Shown: positions 44,348 through 57,500, counted from the first letter of the stretch. The stretch: 64,000 bases of DNA from Eudorina sp. 2006-703-Eu-15 (GCA_003117195.1 BDSI01000062.1:656377-720376); one strand, 5' to 3'. Numbers and translations: made by a program. The notes: a model not told the origin generated them from the sequence alone.

Positions 44348-47300
44348 ATGCGACCAGCGGCAGCGGCAGCACCTGGGTCGGGCCAGCGCGCCAGCAGCCA
44401 GCAGTGCTCACGCACGCGCCGGGGCGCAGAGCCGCCGCAACGATTGTTACCTGCTGAGCTTGAGAATGCGTTTGCGAAGCTGCCGGAAGCCGTGGATCGG
44501 CTGCTGCTGCTGCTGCAGCAACATGAACAGCAGCCCAGCGGTGCAACTGGGCAGCCACGACCGCGGGCGCCGACTTCGGCGCTACGTATCATCAACGACC
44601 GGGTCGGCGTGATTTTTCGATTCTTCAAAGGCCCGCCCCCGCCTCCGTCCGAAATGGCAGAGCAAGCGGCTGCGGAAGCAATTCTGCACAACGGCCCCGT
44701 CTGCCGCGCGCTGCTGGCCCTCCTCGCGCTCTCCTTGGACTCGCCATCCGAGTCGGCCAGTTCCAACATCGCCGGAATCGATGACATCCTGAAAGTTTCG
44801 GTCTTGCACATTCTGGCATTCTGCATGACCCGCCCAAAGAGTCAAACCAACGCGGCAGCCGCCATCCGCCTGGGCCGTGCCCTGCTCCGAATGGGCGCCC
44901 TGCAGCTCTGCAGCCGCAGCCTCTCTGGTACCACCGACGCGGCTCGAACTGTCCTGTCGGCGCCGCACTCCGGCCGGGAGCGGCACCAGCAGCAGCAGCA
45001 GCAGCAGCAGGAGAATCATCACGATGTGGGTCAACGTGGTGTACGGCAGCCAGGTGCAACCGCCCATGTGGGTTCCGCCGCCACTGGCCCGGACGCCCCG
45101 GCGGCGGCATCCGCGGGGCTGACATCATCGGGGCTGCATGCAGCGCCATCGGAGGATCATCGGGCGGCGACCGCGGCGTCCTTAGTCGGCGCGCTTCTGG
45201 TCGGCAAGGTCAACGAAGTGCTTCAGGTGCTCGTGGCAACCGCAACCGACTGGGTGGCCCGGGGAAAGGCCCCAGGGGGCGATGAAACGCTCTTCTTGTT
45301 GTACACGGACGAGCTTGCTGCCGGATTGGGGCACAGCGCAGTGGTGGAGCACGTGGCCCGGGCGTTGCTCACTGCGGTGGAGCTGCTGGCGCAGGCGCGG
45401 GCAGTACGACACGCAAACGCGCGGACGGCTTGTACGGATCTTGAGGCGGGCAATCCGGGGGGGATTCTGTCCGTGTATCTCACGGTGCTGAACAACCTGG
45501 CCGCAATGCGGCCGCCGCACCCGGCCTTGTCGGCCTCCGATGTGCAGTACCTGCTGCTGACGGCGGCGGTGACGGCGCTGTGCGCCGCCGATGGGGGGAC
45601 ATCGTACGGCATGCCGGCGAGGCTGCTGTACGGCATGCAGCAGGCCATGGAGGTGAACTCGGGGCCGGAAACTCCCTCCCCGGCAGGAGGCTGCGTGGGG
45701 CCTCCGCCGCCGCCCCGCCGACGACGACAATCGCAGCAGCAGCAGCAGCAGCAACAGCAACAGGTCATCCTAGCCCCAGTTACGGTGCTTCCATCGACAG
45801 CATCGCACGCCCTCCGGGTATTGTCGTGTGCTGTAGCGCGGACCGTGATGGGCCCGCCCTTCGTCAGCGATCGGGCGGTCACGGCCCTTGCCCTGCGGAT
45901 CGGGCGGCTGGCGGTGGCGTCTGCGCGGGTGTGGCGGCGCCGGGAGGAAGAGGAGGAGATGCAGCTGGCGGCTTCGGCCGCAGTGCCTGATGGCGGCAGT
46001 AACTGTGACGGAAGCTTGGGCACGGGCGGCGTGACAGCGTCGCCACCGCTGACGGCTGTGCATTTGGAGGTGCAGCGGGACAGCGAGGGCGGCGGCGGTG
46101 TACCTCGCGGCAGCACCGGCGACTGTGGCGAGGAAGGGCAGCACCCAGAAGTCTTCTTGCCGCCGCGGATGGTGCTGCCCCGGGACGAGGTCGCGGAGGT
46201 CGCTCTGTTCGCCCTGCGCTCAGTGGTGATGGTGCTGTGCAGGGACCCCGAAGTCCGCCGCACCGGGACCGTTGGCAAAGGCCGTTGGCGCGCGGGCGCG
46301 CGCGCTGACCGTTGGCGGCTGACCGTTGACGTTTTGCGCCACGTCCCGTGGTGGCTTAGAGACGACGGCATCGAGCAACTCGCCACAATGCTGTGGTTTC
46401 TGCGGGCGTCTGACAACAGTAATGGCGAAGGCAGGAGCGGCAGCGGTAGTGGCAGCGGCGGCGGCAGCGGTGGCGGCAGCGGCAGCGGCGGCCGGAGCGG
46501 CGGCGGCAGCGGCACTGACAAAGATGACGGTGCCGATCGCGGCAAAGGCGCTGGGCCCGCCGCTGGTGAAGGTAAGTGTTGGGCAGCTTTATGGCCCTAG
46601 CCGTCATCAGAGGGCGTAGAAAGATGCTCAGACAGGGATACTCGTTGAGCCATTCGAGTCTGTAACTCGGGCCGTACCACTTGTACGACGCTGGGGCAGG
46701 TCGTGCGGTTCGCCATTGCAGAGCAGGCGTCACTTGACCAGGGCAAGCTGGTTTTGATGTTGTCATCTTGTCGGACATCGTTATCATTCGATGACATTAC
46801 ATCCTTGTCCGTTTGGGCTTACTACGCGCTGAGGATATGCATTGTCTGATTAGGAAATGGCCCCATGTTCGGGCGCCTCTTGCGCCTGGCACTGGTAGGT
46901 GGCGAGCCGTCCACTGCCGCAGCAGCGCCGCTGCTGCCGCCGCCGCCGGACGACGTCGCGGCGGCGCTGGCGGCCGGCCTGCTACCCGCCCTGGAGCGCC
47001 TGCTGCGTCGCTCCTGCCGGCACCCGTCGGGCCCGGAGCGCCGCTTGCAGATGGCGATACTGGAGAGGCAATTCTATTCGTTGCCGTACCTGCTAGCGTA
47101 CGGCAGTGACCGGCAGGTGGCGTCCTTCGCGGCCACACTGCGCAAGATGCGCCGCCTCGCGGATTTCCGCGGGGCGCAGTTGCAGGCTCTGCGGGCTGGC
47201 GGTTTGCCCGGCGGCTTGGCGGGCGCATGGGAAGACGCACTCGCCGTTGCCGCGCTGCTGTTAAAAACGGATCTGGTCCTCGTGAGCGACGGCCACAAAG

Positions 47301-48565
47301 ACTTGCTGAAATTAGCAACTGGCCATCTGGATCTGCAATCCCCAGTCCCGGGTTGGCACGAGGATGCACCGGCGGGCGCGCCGCCGCCGCAGCCGCCGCC
47401 AACGCCGCCTACGCCGCCACCACCGCTTCAGCGGCTGGCGGCCGTGCTGTCAACCGCGTTAGAGTCGGCCTTGCCGCGCACTGGGCAGCAGCTGATTCGG
47501 GATTTTCAGACGCTGCGCCACTGCAGTGAGGCGGCCGCGCCGCCGCGGCGCTACCCGGATGATGAGAAACTGACGACGAGGTTCCGGAAGACCTTGAAGG
47601 TCCTGCTCGACTGGGGCAGCCTCCTGGCGGAGCCGGTCGAGGTTCCGGGGACCCGGGAAGGGCCAGCCACTGCGGGAAGTTCGCCAGCCGCCGGCGGTGC
47701 AATGACCGATGGCGGGCGCGGCGGCAGCGACTGTGGGAGCGGAAGAGGAAGCGGAAGCGGCAGCAGAAGTGTAACCGGGAGAAATGGGGTCAGCGGCGGC
47801 GCGGAAGGCGTCGACAGCCACAGCGAATGCAGGGTAGATACCGCCGGTGGAGGCAGCGGCCGCGGCAGCTCTGACGCTGCTGGGCCCGCCGGTACTCTAG
47901 CGGTTTCGGCCGCTGCTGGGTCCGACGGCGCCAACGGGGAGAACTGGCGAATCCGACTGCTGCGACGGAGCCAGGTGCTGTCGGTGCTGGGCATCGGCCT
48001 GAGGGCGCTGCAGGGAGGCGTCGGACGTGGCTTTTCAGTCGATCCGTCCATCTGGAAGCGACGGCTAGCCACGGCGCTGGTTCTGGTGGCGGAGGTGATG
48101 CCGCAAGACGTCAAGGCGGCGGCGGCGGCGGCGGCGCCTGCACAGCAGCCCGTGTCGTACTGGCCGCCGGAGCTCGTCCACAACCTGGCGGCGGACCTGC
48201 GGGCCGCGGACGACGAGGTGGATGCGCTGGCGTCGTGTCTGAGCCGATGGGTCGGCGCGGGTCAGTCGGCGGAGGCTGACGACAGCGGCGGTGATCTGCA
48301 GGCGACGGCAGCGGGGGACATAGGGGTGACGCGGCTGTCATCGGCGGCGAGGGCGATGGCGGCTCGCAGCCTGGCCTCCCCGGCGGATCTGTCCTCGGCC
48401 CTGCGCACGTGCTCCAACCCCGCCTGCACCAACCTGGAGGGCGACACGGAGGCTGAGCTGCGGCTGCAGGCCTGTGGCCGCTGCCGTACAGTGTCGTACT
48501 GCAGCCGCGACTGCCAGACGGCGCATTGGGCGGCGGGTCACAAAGCGGAGTGCGTCGGACGGTAA
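44348..48565 (+). CDS. MYND zinc-finger protein, tandem copy 1
   Basis: Two exons, 44348-46571 and 46899-48565, joined in phase 1 (donor GGTAAGT, acceptor TGGTAG), 1296 aa. The first exon starts MRPAAAAAPGSGQRASSQQC and has the shared helical motif LPAELENAFAKLPEAVDRLL, a conserved core (TALCAADGGTSYGMPARLL, MEVNSGPETPSPAGGCV), poly-Gln, and a Ser/Gly tail before the splice. The second exon has LLPALERLLRRSCRHPSGPE, PYLLAYGSDRQVASFAATLR, LLRRSQVLSVLGIGLRALQG and ends in a MYND finger (CSNPACTNLEGDTEAELRLQ then ACGRCRTVSYCSRDCQ and HWAAGHKAEC). MYND fingers bind proline-rich peptides; no SET or other catalytic domain was seen. The rest is probably an alpha-helical scaffold. It aligns with copy 2 along its length. 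An upstream ATG at 44340 is out of frame. Confidence 0.82.
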
Positions 48566-48749
48566 ATCAGGATGACGATGATGACGCCGGGCGCGGCGGC
48601 GACGACGTTGTCACCAGCAGCGGGCGCGGAGAGCGTGCGTGATGGCACGGGATCGCATGCCGGCAGCTTGACTGGTTCAGCTCATGCTGTAGCAGCAGCA
48701 AAGGCTGTGGTTTGTCCTTGGAGACTGGAAACGTTGCGGCGCGGCGCTA

Positions 48750-49437
48750 GACTTGAGGTGTCAGCGAGACCAATGGGTCAATGGGGACGGATGGCCTAGA
48801 GTGTTTTGTCGTACATCCGTACGGTTTAGGCGTGCGTGTATCGGTCGGGTACCGGGGCCTGACGCGCGCACATCGGCGAACGAATGAGCGTGTGTGTACG
48901 ACGGGGCGGGGTATCGACAGCGTGCTCGGCGAGGCCAAGGGTTACGGCCACGGTGGGCCCGATCGCCTAGATTACTGTGGGCGGTTGGTTGCTGGGACGG
49001 TTTGTTGGTTTGGACGAGCAGCCATGATGCACAAACGCATGCACGCCTGCCTGGATCGGAGCAGTATGCGCGCGTCTGGCAGCCGTCGTCGTGTAGACGG
49101 ACCGTATGCATCGCTCAGGCAATCGAGAGGAGAAGACCGGCACTTGAATGGGGACTTTTGTGTGTTGTTTGTTTGGCATGTCGCGCGGTTTATCTGCATG
49201 TTGTGTCGTACATTCATATGGCAGCGAGGGACGACGACGACGACAACGGAACGGCCGACGCTCTTCATGCGACGCACGGACTTATGGCCCTCTAGCAGCG
49301 GGGTGCTCGGGAAGTAATGATGTCACGTTGTCAAGTCCGGGGGTGGGGTATGTCGCTCGGGTGCTGTGGCTGCGGGGTCCAGCAGGTGTGGTCAGGAGGG
49401 AACCCGCCCGGCACTGGGAGAGGCCCCGCCATCTATC
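48750..49437 (+). repeat. Duplicated 3' flank of MYND gene 1
   Basis: This non-coding stretch matches 55230-56003 downstream of copy 2 in several collinear blocks: AGCGAGACCAATGGGTCAA near 48765, CGAACGAATGAGC near 48875, GGGGTATCGACAGCGTGCTC near 48907, CATTCATATGGCAGCGAGGG near 49211, and GGCCCTCTAGCAGCGGGGTG near 49287. The duplication unit therefore extends at least 0.9 kb beyond the stop codon. Confidence 0.75.
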
Positions 49438-49510
49438 CGCGTACGTGCACACGCACAGGGCGGGTGCAGGGGTGCATGAGATGGATGTACATGAGGCAGT
49501 CACGACGTGC

Positions 49511-49511
49511 G

Positions 49512-49580
<69 letters not shown>
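49511..49580 (+). repeat. (GT)n microsatellite
   Basis: About 34 uninterrupted GT units, the longest dinucleotide tract in the window, followed directly by a copy of the left part of the GT-linked element. Confidence 0.97.
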
Positions 49581-49584
<4 letters not shown>

Positions 49585-49587
49585 AGG

Positions 49588-49621
49588 TAACTGGGCCGCG
49601 ACGGAGAAGCGAAGTCCAGCG
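49588..49621 (+). repeat. Dispersed GT-linked element, left part
   Basis: AACTGGGCCGCGACGGAGAA then gcgaagtccagcg, near-identical to 19603-19629 and 61792-61820; here the GT tract is on its left instead of its right. Confidence 0.6.
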
Positions 49622-50373
49622 CAATAGTCGGTGTGTGAAATGGGAGGAGCTCGCGGCGGGCATGTGGGATTGCCAATCTTGGAGCTGAAGGTGCACTGCG
49701 GACAATACGGACGGCTGTACGGGTGGTCGTACGGGACTTGCTGCCAGGCGGGCATCCGGACAAGTAAGGGTGCCAAGAAACTCATCAGGGCGAAGGGGGG
49801 GTTGGGGCGGAATGGAACGCCGCTTCCCGGAGTCAACGATGCTGGATGGCGCCAGGCCCAGAGGAACACAGTTGAGATGGCGGCGGCACGAGGGAGAAAA
49901 GGAGGTCATGTCACCGCACCAACGTGGTTGTACGGTATCCGGTATCAAAACTCATACCTCAAACCGTAACCTTGGTCGCAGCAGAAATGATGTATGTTAG
50001 ATAGAACTCAGATTTCTAGTAGAGGGCGGTACAATTGAGTGTAGCAACCGAACTTTGGGGAGACTAGGCGGTTGGGACGAGCGGACTGCTAAATCCCCAA
50101 CCAGCATACATGCATGCGATCGAACTTAATGCGGTCTGTGTCACTCTTGGTGAGGTACATCAATTTCAAGTGTCCATATACCGTACATGATCGGAGGTCT
50201 CGAGTAAATCAACGTCCTAGAAGCCACGTCTATCATCGTGGCAAAGCGAATGGAATAACACGGAATAACATGTTTAGTTCAAATGTTCACTGAACGCGTA
50301 TGCTGACTGCAAAATCGAGCGCCTAGAGTAAGACGTCATGATAGTAAACATAATGACAAGCTAAGTGCAGCTC
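49622..50373. other. Intergenic region between MYND copies 1 and 2
   Basis: GC falls from about 49950 rightward. No gene, tandem repeat or conserved family sequence was recognised. The A/T-richer part nearest 50340 probably contains the promoter of copy 2. Confidence 0.4.
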
Positions 50374-50381
50374 GATAAAAG
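50374..50381 (+). promoter_or_regulatory. TATA-like box of MYND gene 2
   Basis: GATAAAAG lies about 170 bases before the chosen ATG at 50547; it is the nearest match to the TATAAAAG of copy 1. Confidence 0.3.
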
Positions 50382-50546
50382 AGGCTGATTGGCAGACGCA
50401 CGATCGTGCCCGCCCGTCGCGGTGACGGGAAGTTCGCGGAGCGTGGCCACTGGGGAGCTCGCTGCCGAGACCAAGGACGTGCCGTCGACGCGGGCTTGGC
50501 GCGAGCGCTCATCAGCACCTCAGAGGAGGTACATCTCTGGACGGAG

Positions 50547-52292
50547 ATGCCGCGGTCGTCAGCGACATCTCGGCGGGACCAGCAGCGCGCCCAGCAGTCT
50601 TCACGCAGCACCCGTGATGATAAAGGGCCGCTCGCGTGGCCGCACAGGTCGCTTCCCGCGGCGCTGCAGGACGCGCTTTCTAAGCTGCCCGAAGCCACGG
50701 ACCGGCTCAAGCAGTTGATGCAGCAGCATGAGTTGATACAGCAGGGTAGTTGCGCACCAGGCGGCGGCCCTTCAGGAAACGCCGCAACCAGTGTTAGGGT
50801 GGTAGTAGGCGACCTGGAGCGCTACTTGCGCGTGGTTTCGGAGTTTGCCTCGATCGGACCTGCGCAAGTGGCGGTGGCGGAGGCTGTTTTGCTCAACGAC
50901 GCCGTCCGCAGCGCGCTGCTCAACCTCTTCGCGATGGGCTTCGATGGCGGCTCGCAAGCGTCGAGCAGTATCCTGCCCGCGGTCTCGAGAAGCAGCCTTT
51001 GCAAGGCGGCGTTAAGCGCCTTGTGGTCCGGAATGACGTTGGCGAGGATGACCATGATGGAAAGCGCAGCACTCGGCGCCTTCCCCCCGGCCGTCGCCCG
51101 CCTGGGCCGCGCCCTGCTCCGAATGGGCGCCCTGCAGCTGTACGGCCGGAGCCTCTCCGCCGCCACCGCCGCGGCTCGAGTCGCCAGCGGGATGTCGGCG
51201 CCGCCGTCCGCCGGGCAGCAGCAGGAGGGCCTGCCGGCGCCGTATCTCGCTGGGCAGCTTGATCAGGAGGCTGAGGGTGACACCGGCGTGCATCAACCAG
51301 GCTCAACCGCTGGTGCCGGCGCTCCAACGGCGGTAGCGGCGGCGCTGAGCCCGTTGTCACCGACATCAGCGGATACAGCGGGAGGGGATGCATCCGTATC
51401 GGAGGGTCGAGGGGCACCGCACGATGCGGAGGTGTTGACCAGGCTGGGTGCCGAGCTTGACAAAGTACTTCAGGCGCTCTGTGTACCTGTTCGGATGCGT
51501 TCCGATGCATTCGGGGGTGGAAGGTACGGTCTGCCGTACCATCAAGAGCTGGCGGCCGAGCTGGCGGACACTGCCGTACTGGATCATGCGGCCCGGGCGG
51601 TGCTCACCGCGGCGGAACTGATGGCGCCGCCGACGGCTGAAAGACTTGTGTTGGTGCCACAAGGTGGTACGACGTCGGCAGGGGTGTGGGGCAGCTCGCT
51701 GAAAAACCAGGCTGCTGCGAACCTCAGATCGTGGTTAGCCACCCTCATCATGTTGACAGATCTGGTGGCGAAACGACCGTCATCCGCAACCACCGCCGTT
51801 CATTTACGTCGGGCCATGACTGCGCCCGGTGTGCAGTACCCGCTGCTGGCGGCGGCGGTGACGGCGCTGTGCGCTGCCGATGGGGGGACATCGTACGGCA
51901 TGCCGGCGAGGCTGCTGTGCGGCCTGCAGCAGGCCATGGAGGTGCACTCGGGGCCGGAAACTCCGTCCCCGGCAGGAGGCTGCGTGAGGGGGTCGCCACC
52001 GCCCCGCAGCTGCCAGCAGCAACAGCAGCAGCAACAGCAACAGCAGGCGGCCATCGGCCCTGTTCACGTTCAACTTTTACCGGATGTGTGGTGCGAAGCA
52101 CTGACCTCCATGTTATGTGCCACGGCAGTATCATTGGTCGGCCCGCCCCTCGTCAGCCATCGGGCGCTCACGGCCCTCGCCCTGCGGATCGGGCGGCTGG
52201 CAGTGGACTCCGCGCGGGTCTGGGAGCGACGGGAGGAGGTGGAGAGGATGCAGCTGCAGGAGGCGGCGGACAGACAGCGCAGCGGTGGTGAC

Positions 52293-52326
<34 letters not shown>

Positions 52327-55059
52327 TGGTTGGGAAGGGCGGCAGCGGCGGCGGCGGCTGTGCGGGCGGCTGTGTGACGGGGAAGCAACCAGAGGCCTGC
52401 CTGGCCCCGCGCATGGTGCTACCGCCCAGCAAGATTGTACCGGCTTTTGAACGTGCCCTGAACGCCGTGTGTCGTATTTTGTACGGCAACAGTGTGAGCC
52501 TTCCGACCACAACTGTGGGCGGTGGTGGTCATTGGCGCGCGGACGCGCTCGTTGACCGTTGGCGGTTGACGGTTGACATTTTGGGCCACGTGGGCTGGTG
52601 GTCTGAGAACCAACTTGTGGACCGACTGGCCGCGTGCCTGTGGCCACGCGATGAGGGCAACCGTGACGGCGGCGTTAATCAGTACGGCAAGGATGGCGGC
52701 AAACACGAGGAGGAGGGGGAGGACGATGGCCGTGCCGCCGGCCCCGATGATGGTAAGCGGTGCACCGTGTACGGCACAATGTACGGCAGGGAGGGCGCGA
52801 ACGGTGGGGATGATGGGTTTTGATGTACGGCTTGTGTGACAAGCCATCATTTTGCGGATTGTTCGGGTTTTCGTTGCGCGGATGAAACACCTGTGGTACG
52901 AACAGCGACGCCATCGTGGGGAGCAGGTCTGGTGGCTGGGGTCCACACAGTACGGCAGGGGCCACCCGTGTATAGGGTTGGGGTGCAGGTTGCGTGGTCA
53001 GGGGCGGCGTCGGCGTGGGGCGCGGTGGTGAAGGGAGCGACCGGATGTAGGGTAGGATACATCCTACATACAGGTTGTACAGGTTGTACAACCTTGTACG
53101 GTGTAAAGTCCATCCCATGTGAACACCCGGCCATACCTGCGAAGCCGGCGCAGCGCTCACTGCTTGGTTCCGTTGGCCATGTCGGTTGGCCATGTCGGTT
53201 GGGCCAACTTCTTGACTTGCTTCTGGCCCCCGCATTTTCGGACGTCCTCTTTTTGAATTTTGGTAGGGAGCGATGCCCCAATCGCCACGACGCTTCCGCG
53301 GCCGCCTCCGGACGACATCGCGGCGGCGCTGACCGGCGGCCTGCTGCCCGCCCTGGAGCGCCTGCTGCGTCGCGCCTGCCGGCATCCGTCGGGCCCTGAG
53401 CACCGCTTGCTGGAGGCGATGCGTGACGGCACTTGGTACCCGTTGCCGTACCTGCTTGCGTACGGCAGTGACCGGCAGGTGGCGTCTTTCGCGGCCACGC
53501 TGCGCAAGGTGCGCCGCCGCGGGGACAGCTGCGAGGCGCCGGCGGCGGCGGCCCGGGCTGAAGCTGAACGGGGCGTGCCGTCAGAGTTTGAAGACCTGAG
53601 AGAAGATTTGGTCAGCGTGCACAGGCTGGTTTCGGAGCTAGATGTGGCCCTGCTGCTCGTCGATCCAGTGGTGAAGTGGACAACGGCGCCGCGGGGCAGA
53701 CCCGAACAGCGCTTTGGCGTGGACCGACGGCCTGTGCCCTTGCTTCCGCTGCAGCAGCTGGGGGCGGTGCTGTTTGAAGAGTCGCCTGCAGCGGAGTCTG
53801 CCTTGTCTCGCGGCGCGGGGCAGCTGATTCGGGACTTTGAGGAGCTGTGCCGCCGGGCGGCAGTGCCCGAAGGGGCTATGGACTACGAGTTGGCTCGCAG
53901 ATTTTGGAGGGGCCTGGGGATACAGCTTCAATGGGCTGCCCTGCTGACCTCTCCGGTGCTGGTTCCTGGGCTCAGGGAGGGGCCAGCCTCTGCGGGCGCA
54001 GGGGAGGGGCCAGCCTCTGCGGGCGCCAGGCAGGGGCCAGCCTCTGCGGGCGCCAGGGAGGGGCCAGCCTCTGCGGGCAGCTCGCCAGCCGCCGGCGACG
54101 CCACAACCGATGACGGCCACGGCGGCAGCAGTGTTGGCGGCAGTGGCGCCCATGCCCAATGCGATGGCAGCCGGGTTGGTGGCAGCGGTGCATCTGCCAG
54201 CGTCGGCACCTCCCCGTTTGAGGCTGCCGTGCACTGGCGAATGCAACTGCTGCGTCGGAGTCAGGTGCTGTCGGTGCTGGGCATCGGCCTCAGGGCCCTG
54301 CAGGGGGGCGGCCATTGGCGTGAGCACCGGGAGGTATGGTGCGACACACCCGATGCAACGGTCTGGAGGCGACGGCTAGTTTCGACGCTGCTTCCTCTGG
54401 CGGTTGTGATGCCGCAAGACATTAGGGCAGTTGCCGCGGCGGCGTCGGCAGCGGTAGAGTCAACGCGGGTGGTAGGCGCCAGGGGTGCCCCTGCAGTCGG
54501 CTCGGCGGGTGGAGGCGGTGCAGCAGCTGCAGGACCGACGACGCGAACATCCCGCAATGCCCGCCGTCGCGCCCGAAACCACAGCGGCGCTGGGGCAGCA
54601 GTTGGGACGGCTGACTCGGCGGCAGCGGCGGCGGCGGCGCCTTCGCAGCAGCCCGTGTCGTACTGGCCCCCGGAGCTCGTCCGCAGCCTGGCGGCCGACC
54701 TGGAGGCTGAGGAGGAGGGCGTTGCCCGTTTGGTGGAGAGGCTGGCTTCTTGTTTAAGCTTATGGAACGCGGGACAGTCGGCGGGGGAGGAGCACTGCAA
54801 TTATGGGCTGCAGGCAGTGGCTGAAAATGCGGCGCCACACGCGAACGCGATGGCCCTTCACAGCCTGGCCTCCCCGGTGGATCTGTCCTCGGCCCTGCGC
54901 ACGTGCGCCAACCCCGCCTGCACCAACCTGGAGGGCGACACGGAGGCTGAGCTGCGGCTGCAGGCCTGCGGTCGCTGCCGTACGGTGTCGTACTGCAGCC
55001 GCGACTGCCAGAGAGCACACTGGGCGGTGGGTCACAAAGCGGAGTGCGTCCTGGTTTAA
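50547..55059 (+). CDS. MYND zinc-finger protein, tandem copy 2
   Basis: Two exons, 50547-52752 and 53267-55059, phase 1 as in copy 1, 1332 aa. The frame is open upstream, but the first ATG is at 50547 (MPRSSATSRRDQQRAQQS). Homology to copy 1 begins at LPAALQDALSKLPEATDRLK and continues through TALCAADGGTSYGMPARLLC, MEVHSGPETPSPAGGCV, poly-Gln and poly-Ser, the splice junction, LLPALERLLRRACRHPSGPE, PYLLAYGSDRQVASFAATLR, LLRRSQVLSVLGIGLRALQG and the closing MYND finger (CANPACTNLEGDTEAELRL, CGRCRTVSYCSRDCQRAHW, VGHKAECVLV). Between RQLIRDF-like and LLRRSQ blocks it has four 9-residue repeats of the type EGPASAGAR where copy 1 has one. Another Ala-rich insert precedes QQPVSYWPPELVRSLAADL. Probably a protein-interaction scaffold; no catalytic domain recognised. 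Confidence 0.82.
53973..54080 (+). repeat. Coding 27-bp minisatellite, four units (copy 2)
   Basis: Units based on AGGGAGGGGCCAGCCTCTGC then gggcgcc, read as EGPASAGAR-type 9-mers. Copy 1 has a single unit near 47648-47680 and copy 3 has nine units in another frame. Confidence 0.9.
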
Positions 55060-55229
55060 GGAGGTCGGGACAGCGACGGCAGCGGGGGCGGCGGTGGCGG
55101 CGGCAACGTGGACTGGTAGTGTGGGTGGTTGCACGGGAGCGCTTGCCGGCACAGGCCCCTTGATGGGCTCATGCTGTAGCAGCAGCTGTGGCTGTGGTTC
55201 CTCTCAGGCGACTTGAGGAGGCACGGCGC

Positions 55230-56003
55230 GGCGCTGGACTTGAGTTGTCAGTCCGGCTGATGTACAGCAGCGAGACCGATGGGTCAAAGGGAACGGATGG
55301 CCTGGAGCCTTTTGCCGTACATCCGTACAGTTGAGGTGTGCATGTCGGTCGGGTACCGGAGACTGATCCTCCACGTGCGCACATCGGCGAACGAATGAGC
55401 ATGCGTGTACGACGGGGCGGGGTATCGACAGCGTGCTCGGCGAGGCGCAGGGTAACGGGCACGGCAGCTCCGGTGGGTCAGATCGCCTGAATCACAGTGG
55501 GCGGTTGGTTGTTGGGGCGGTTGGTTGTTGGGACGGTTGGTTGCTTCGGACGAGCAGCCACGCAGCTAGCACAATGCGCAACACACGGACGCATCCCCGC
55601 CTGGAACACTACGCGCGTGTCCCACTGTCCCGGGCAGGTGTTACGATGATAGCGATGGACCATGTTTACCGCACAGACAATCCAGACGACCAGGAGGGAT
55701 TCCTACTGTATGTGTTGTTGTGCCGGTCATTCAACCAGGAAGGGTTCCTACCGGATGTGTTAGTAGTTGTGGCATACGGTACATTCATATGGCAGCGAGG
55801 GACGACGACGACGACGACGACAACGGAACGGCCGACGCTCTTCATGCGACGCACGGACTTATGGCCCTCTAGCAGCGGGGTGCTCGGGAGCTAATGATGC
55901 CACGGGGTTCATTTCGTCGCGCGGGCGCGGCTGTGGCTGCGGGCTCCAGCGGCGGTGGTCAGGAGGGAAACCCGCCCGGCACCGGCGGGGCCCCACCATC
56001 CGC
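55230..56003 (+). repeat. Duplicated 3' flank of MYND gene 2
   Basis: Counterpart of 48750-49437. Shared blocks are collinear, but this copy has extra sequence, for example an additional GGCGGTTGGTTGTTGGG unit near 55498-55545, and a longer GAC run at 55801. Confidence 0.75.
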
Positions 56004-57425
56004 GTGCGCACTGGGATAGATATGGCAGGGGTGGTGGTGGTGGTGGTGGTGGTGGTGGTGGAAGCACCGCACGAGGTATGTATCAACTGGAGTTTGGGTC
56101 AGTGGATCAAATTGTGGTGGGTATAAATGGACCGTTAGTAAGGACCAGCAGGACGACGGTTGCCGTACAACGAATCGTCATGTCCAGAATCTGATCATAT
56201 AGCTGCACCAGGCCGAGGGCGCGGATGTCGTGCTGGATTACCGGCAGCAGCGTTCGTTTTACCGGCAACGGTGTTCCGTTACACCATTACGCAGCGCCAA
56301 CGGTGCGAAGTGTGGTGAGAAGGACCGCAGTTAGTTGGGTTCGATGCGTGTACCCGTGGGTCGGTTGGTCACTTGCGCGTCGGATGTTTCCGCTTTGTTG
56401 GAGGCATTACCAGGCATATTTCTCCTGGTTAAGTAGTCGTCGATTTTATTAGTTGGTAGCTAGTTTGCCGACGTCGTAGTCTGTCGGAGTGATCGCGTCG
56501 CTCCAGGAGGGCGCATGTTTGTGAATCTCGGTAGTTTTGTGGCTGAGCGCGGCTCTAGTCCGCGCTCCTGGGCATGCGTAGAAAGTGTTCTCCACGCCCT
56601 AGGTACATTAAGTGACTGCGTAACAGATTGAGACTGTTTCGGAGACGCAGCATCGGGCAGGGATAAGTCCCGGCGGGCCGAGAGAGGTTGCTAGGAGAGC
56701 ACCTGAGGCACCGACAATTGCTGTAATACCTAAGTTTCATCTGGGAACGTGAATCGGTATCTGGAGCCGATAGCGGACAGTGATCAGTTGATTCGGATTC
56801 AAACAGGACATCGGCGGAGCTCAGTATTTACACGGAGTTCATTGCTCGACCGCAGCCATATACGGTTGCATCAGTTCTTCTACATCTCCCAGGTGGAAGT
56901 GTTGGTGCGTTACGTACGCGAAACCCGACGAGCCAGTAACGCGGCATGACACGGACACTGCTCTATCACGTGTCGTGTCATATCATACGCACGCTCTTTG
57001 CACCCCTACCCACATTCCCTCTCTGACGTGCACGCACGAGGTCACGGCGCCGTCCGACAGGCCAGTCATATGTACATCTGTACGGATGTACGGCCGTTTA
57101 TCTACGCACTGTACGATATCTTTCCTCGTGGCCTCATCCGCGCTGCCATTCCACGCGGCTCTTGAGGTCCCCATGAACAAACGAACATCACCTCAACCGC
57201 GCCGAATATGCCACTATATAGCTTTTGTTGCAGCAACAGTTCTGCTACAGCTCCTGTGCAAGCTCCTGCTGAAGCTGCAACGATGTAACAGTGCATGAAC
57301 GAAACGCCAAGTCAGTTTATTTGTCAGTCCGACCTCCTCCGCGAACCCTTTTCCACCGCCGGAGAGAGGATCTCTGCAACACGTGACCTGTCGACCGAAA
57401 ACCGCCCAGACACACTCGGCCACTT

Positions 57426-57500
57426 GGCCCCTCGCATGTCACGCACTCCTGTTCTGCCTGCCTAACACACACACACTTACACACTTACACTGGCTTCTTG
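57426..57500 (-). repeat. Dispersed GT-linked element, right part (inverted)
   Basis: On the minus strand: GT-rich DNA, then TTAGGCAGGCAGAACAGGAG and tgcgtgacatgcgaggggcc, nearly identical to 19670-19712. Confidence 0.65.

Noticed and set aside
45223..46545. Minus-strand open frame of 440 codons antisense to MYND copy 1
   Set aside because: It lies entirely within a well-supported plus-strand exon conserved in copy 2. Its Ser/Pro/Arg-rich product is what GC-rich antisense frames usually give.
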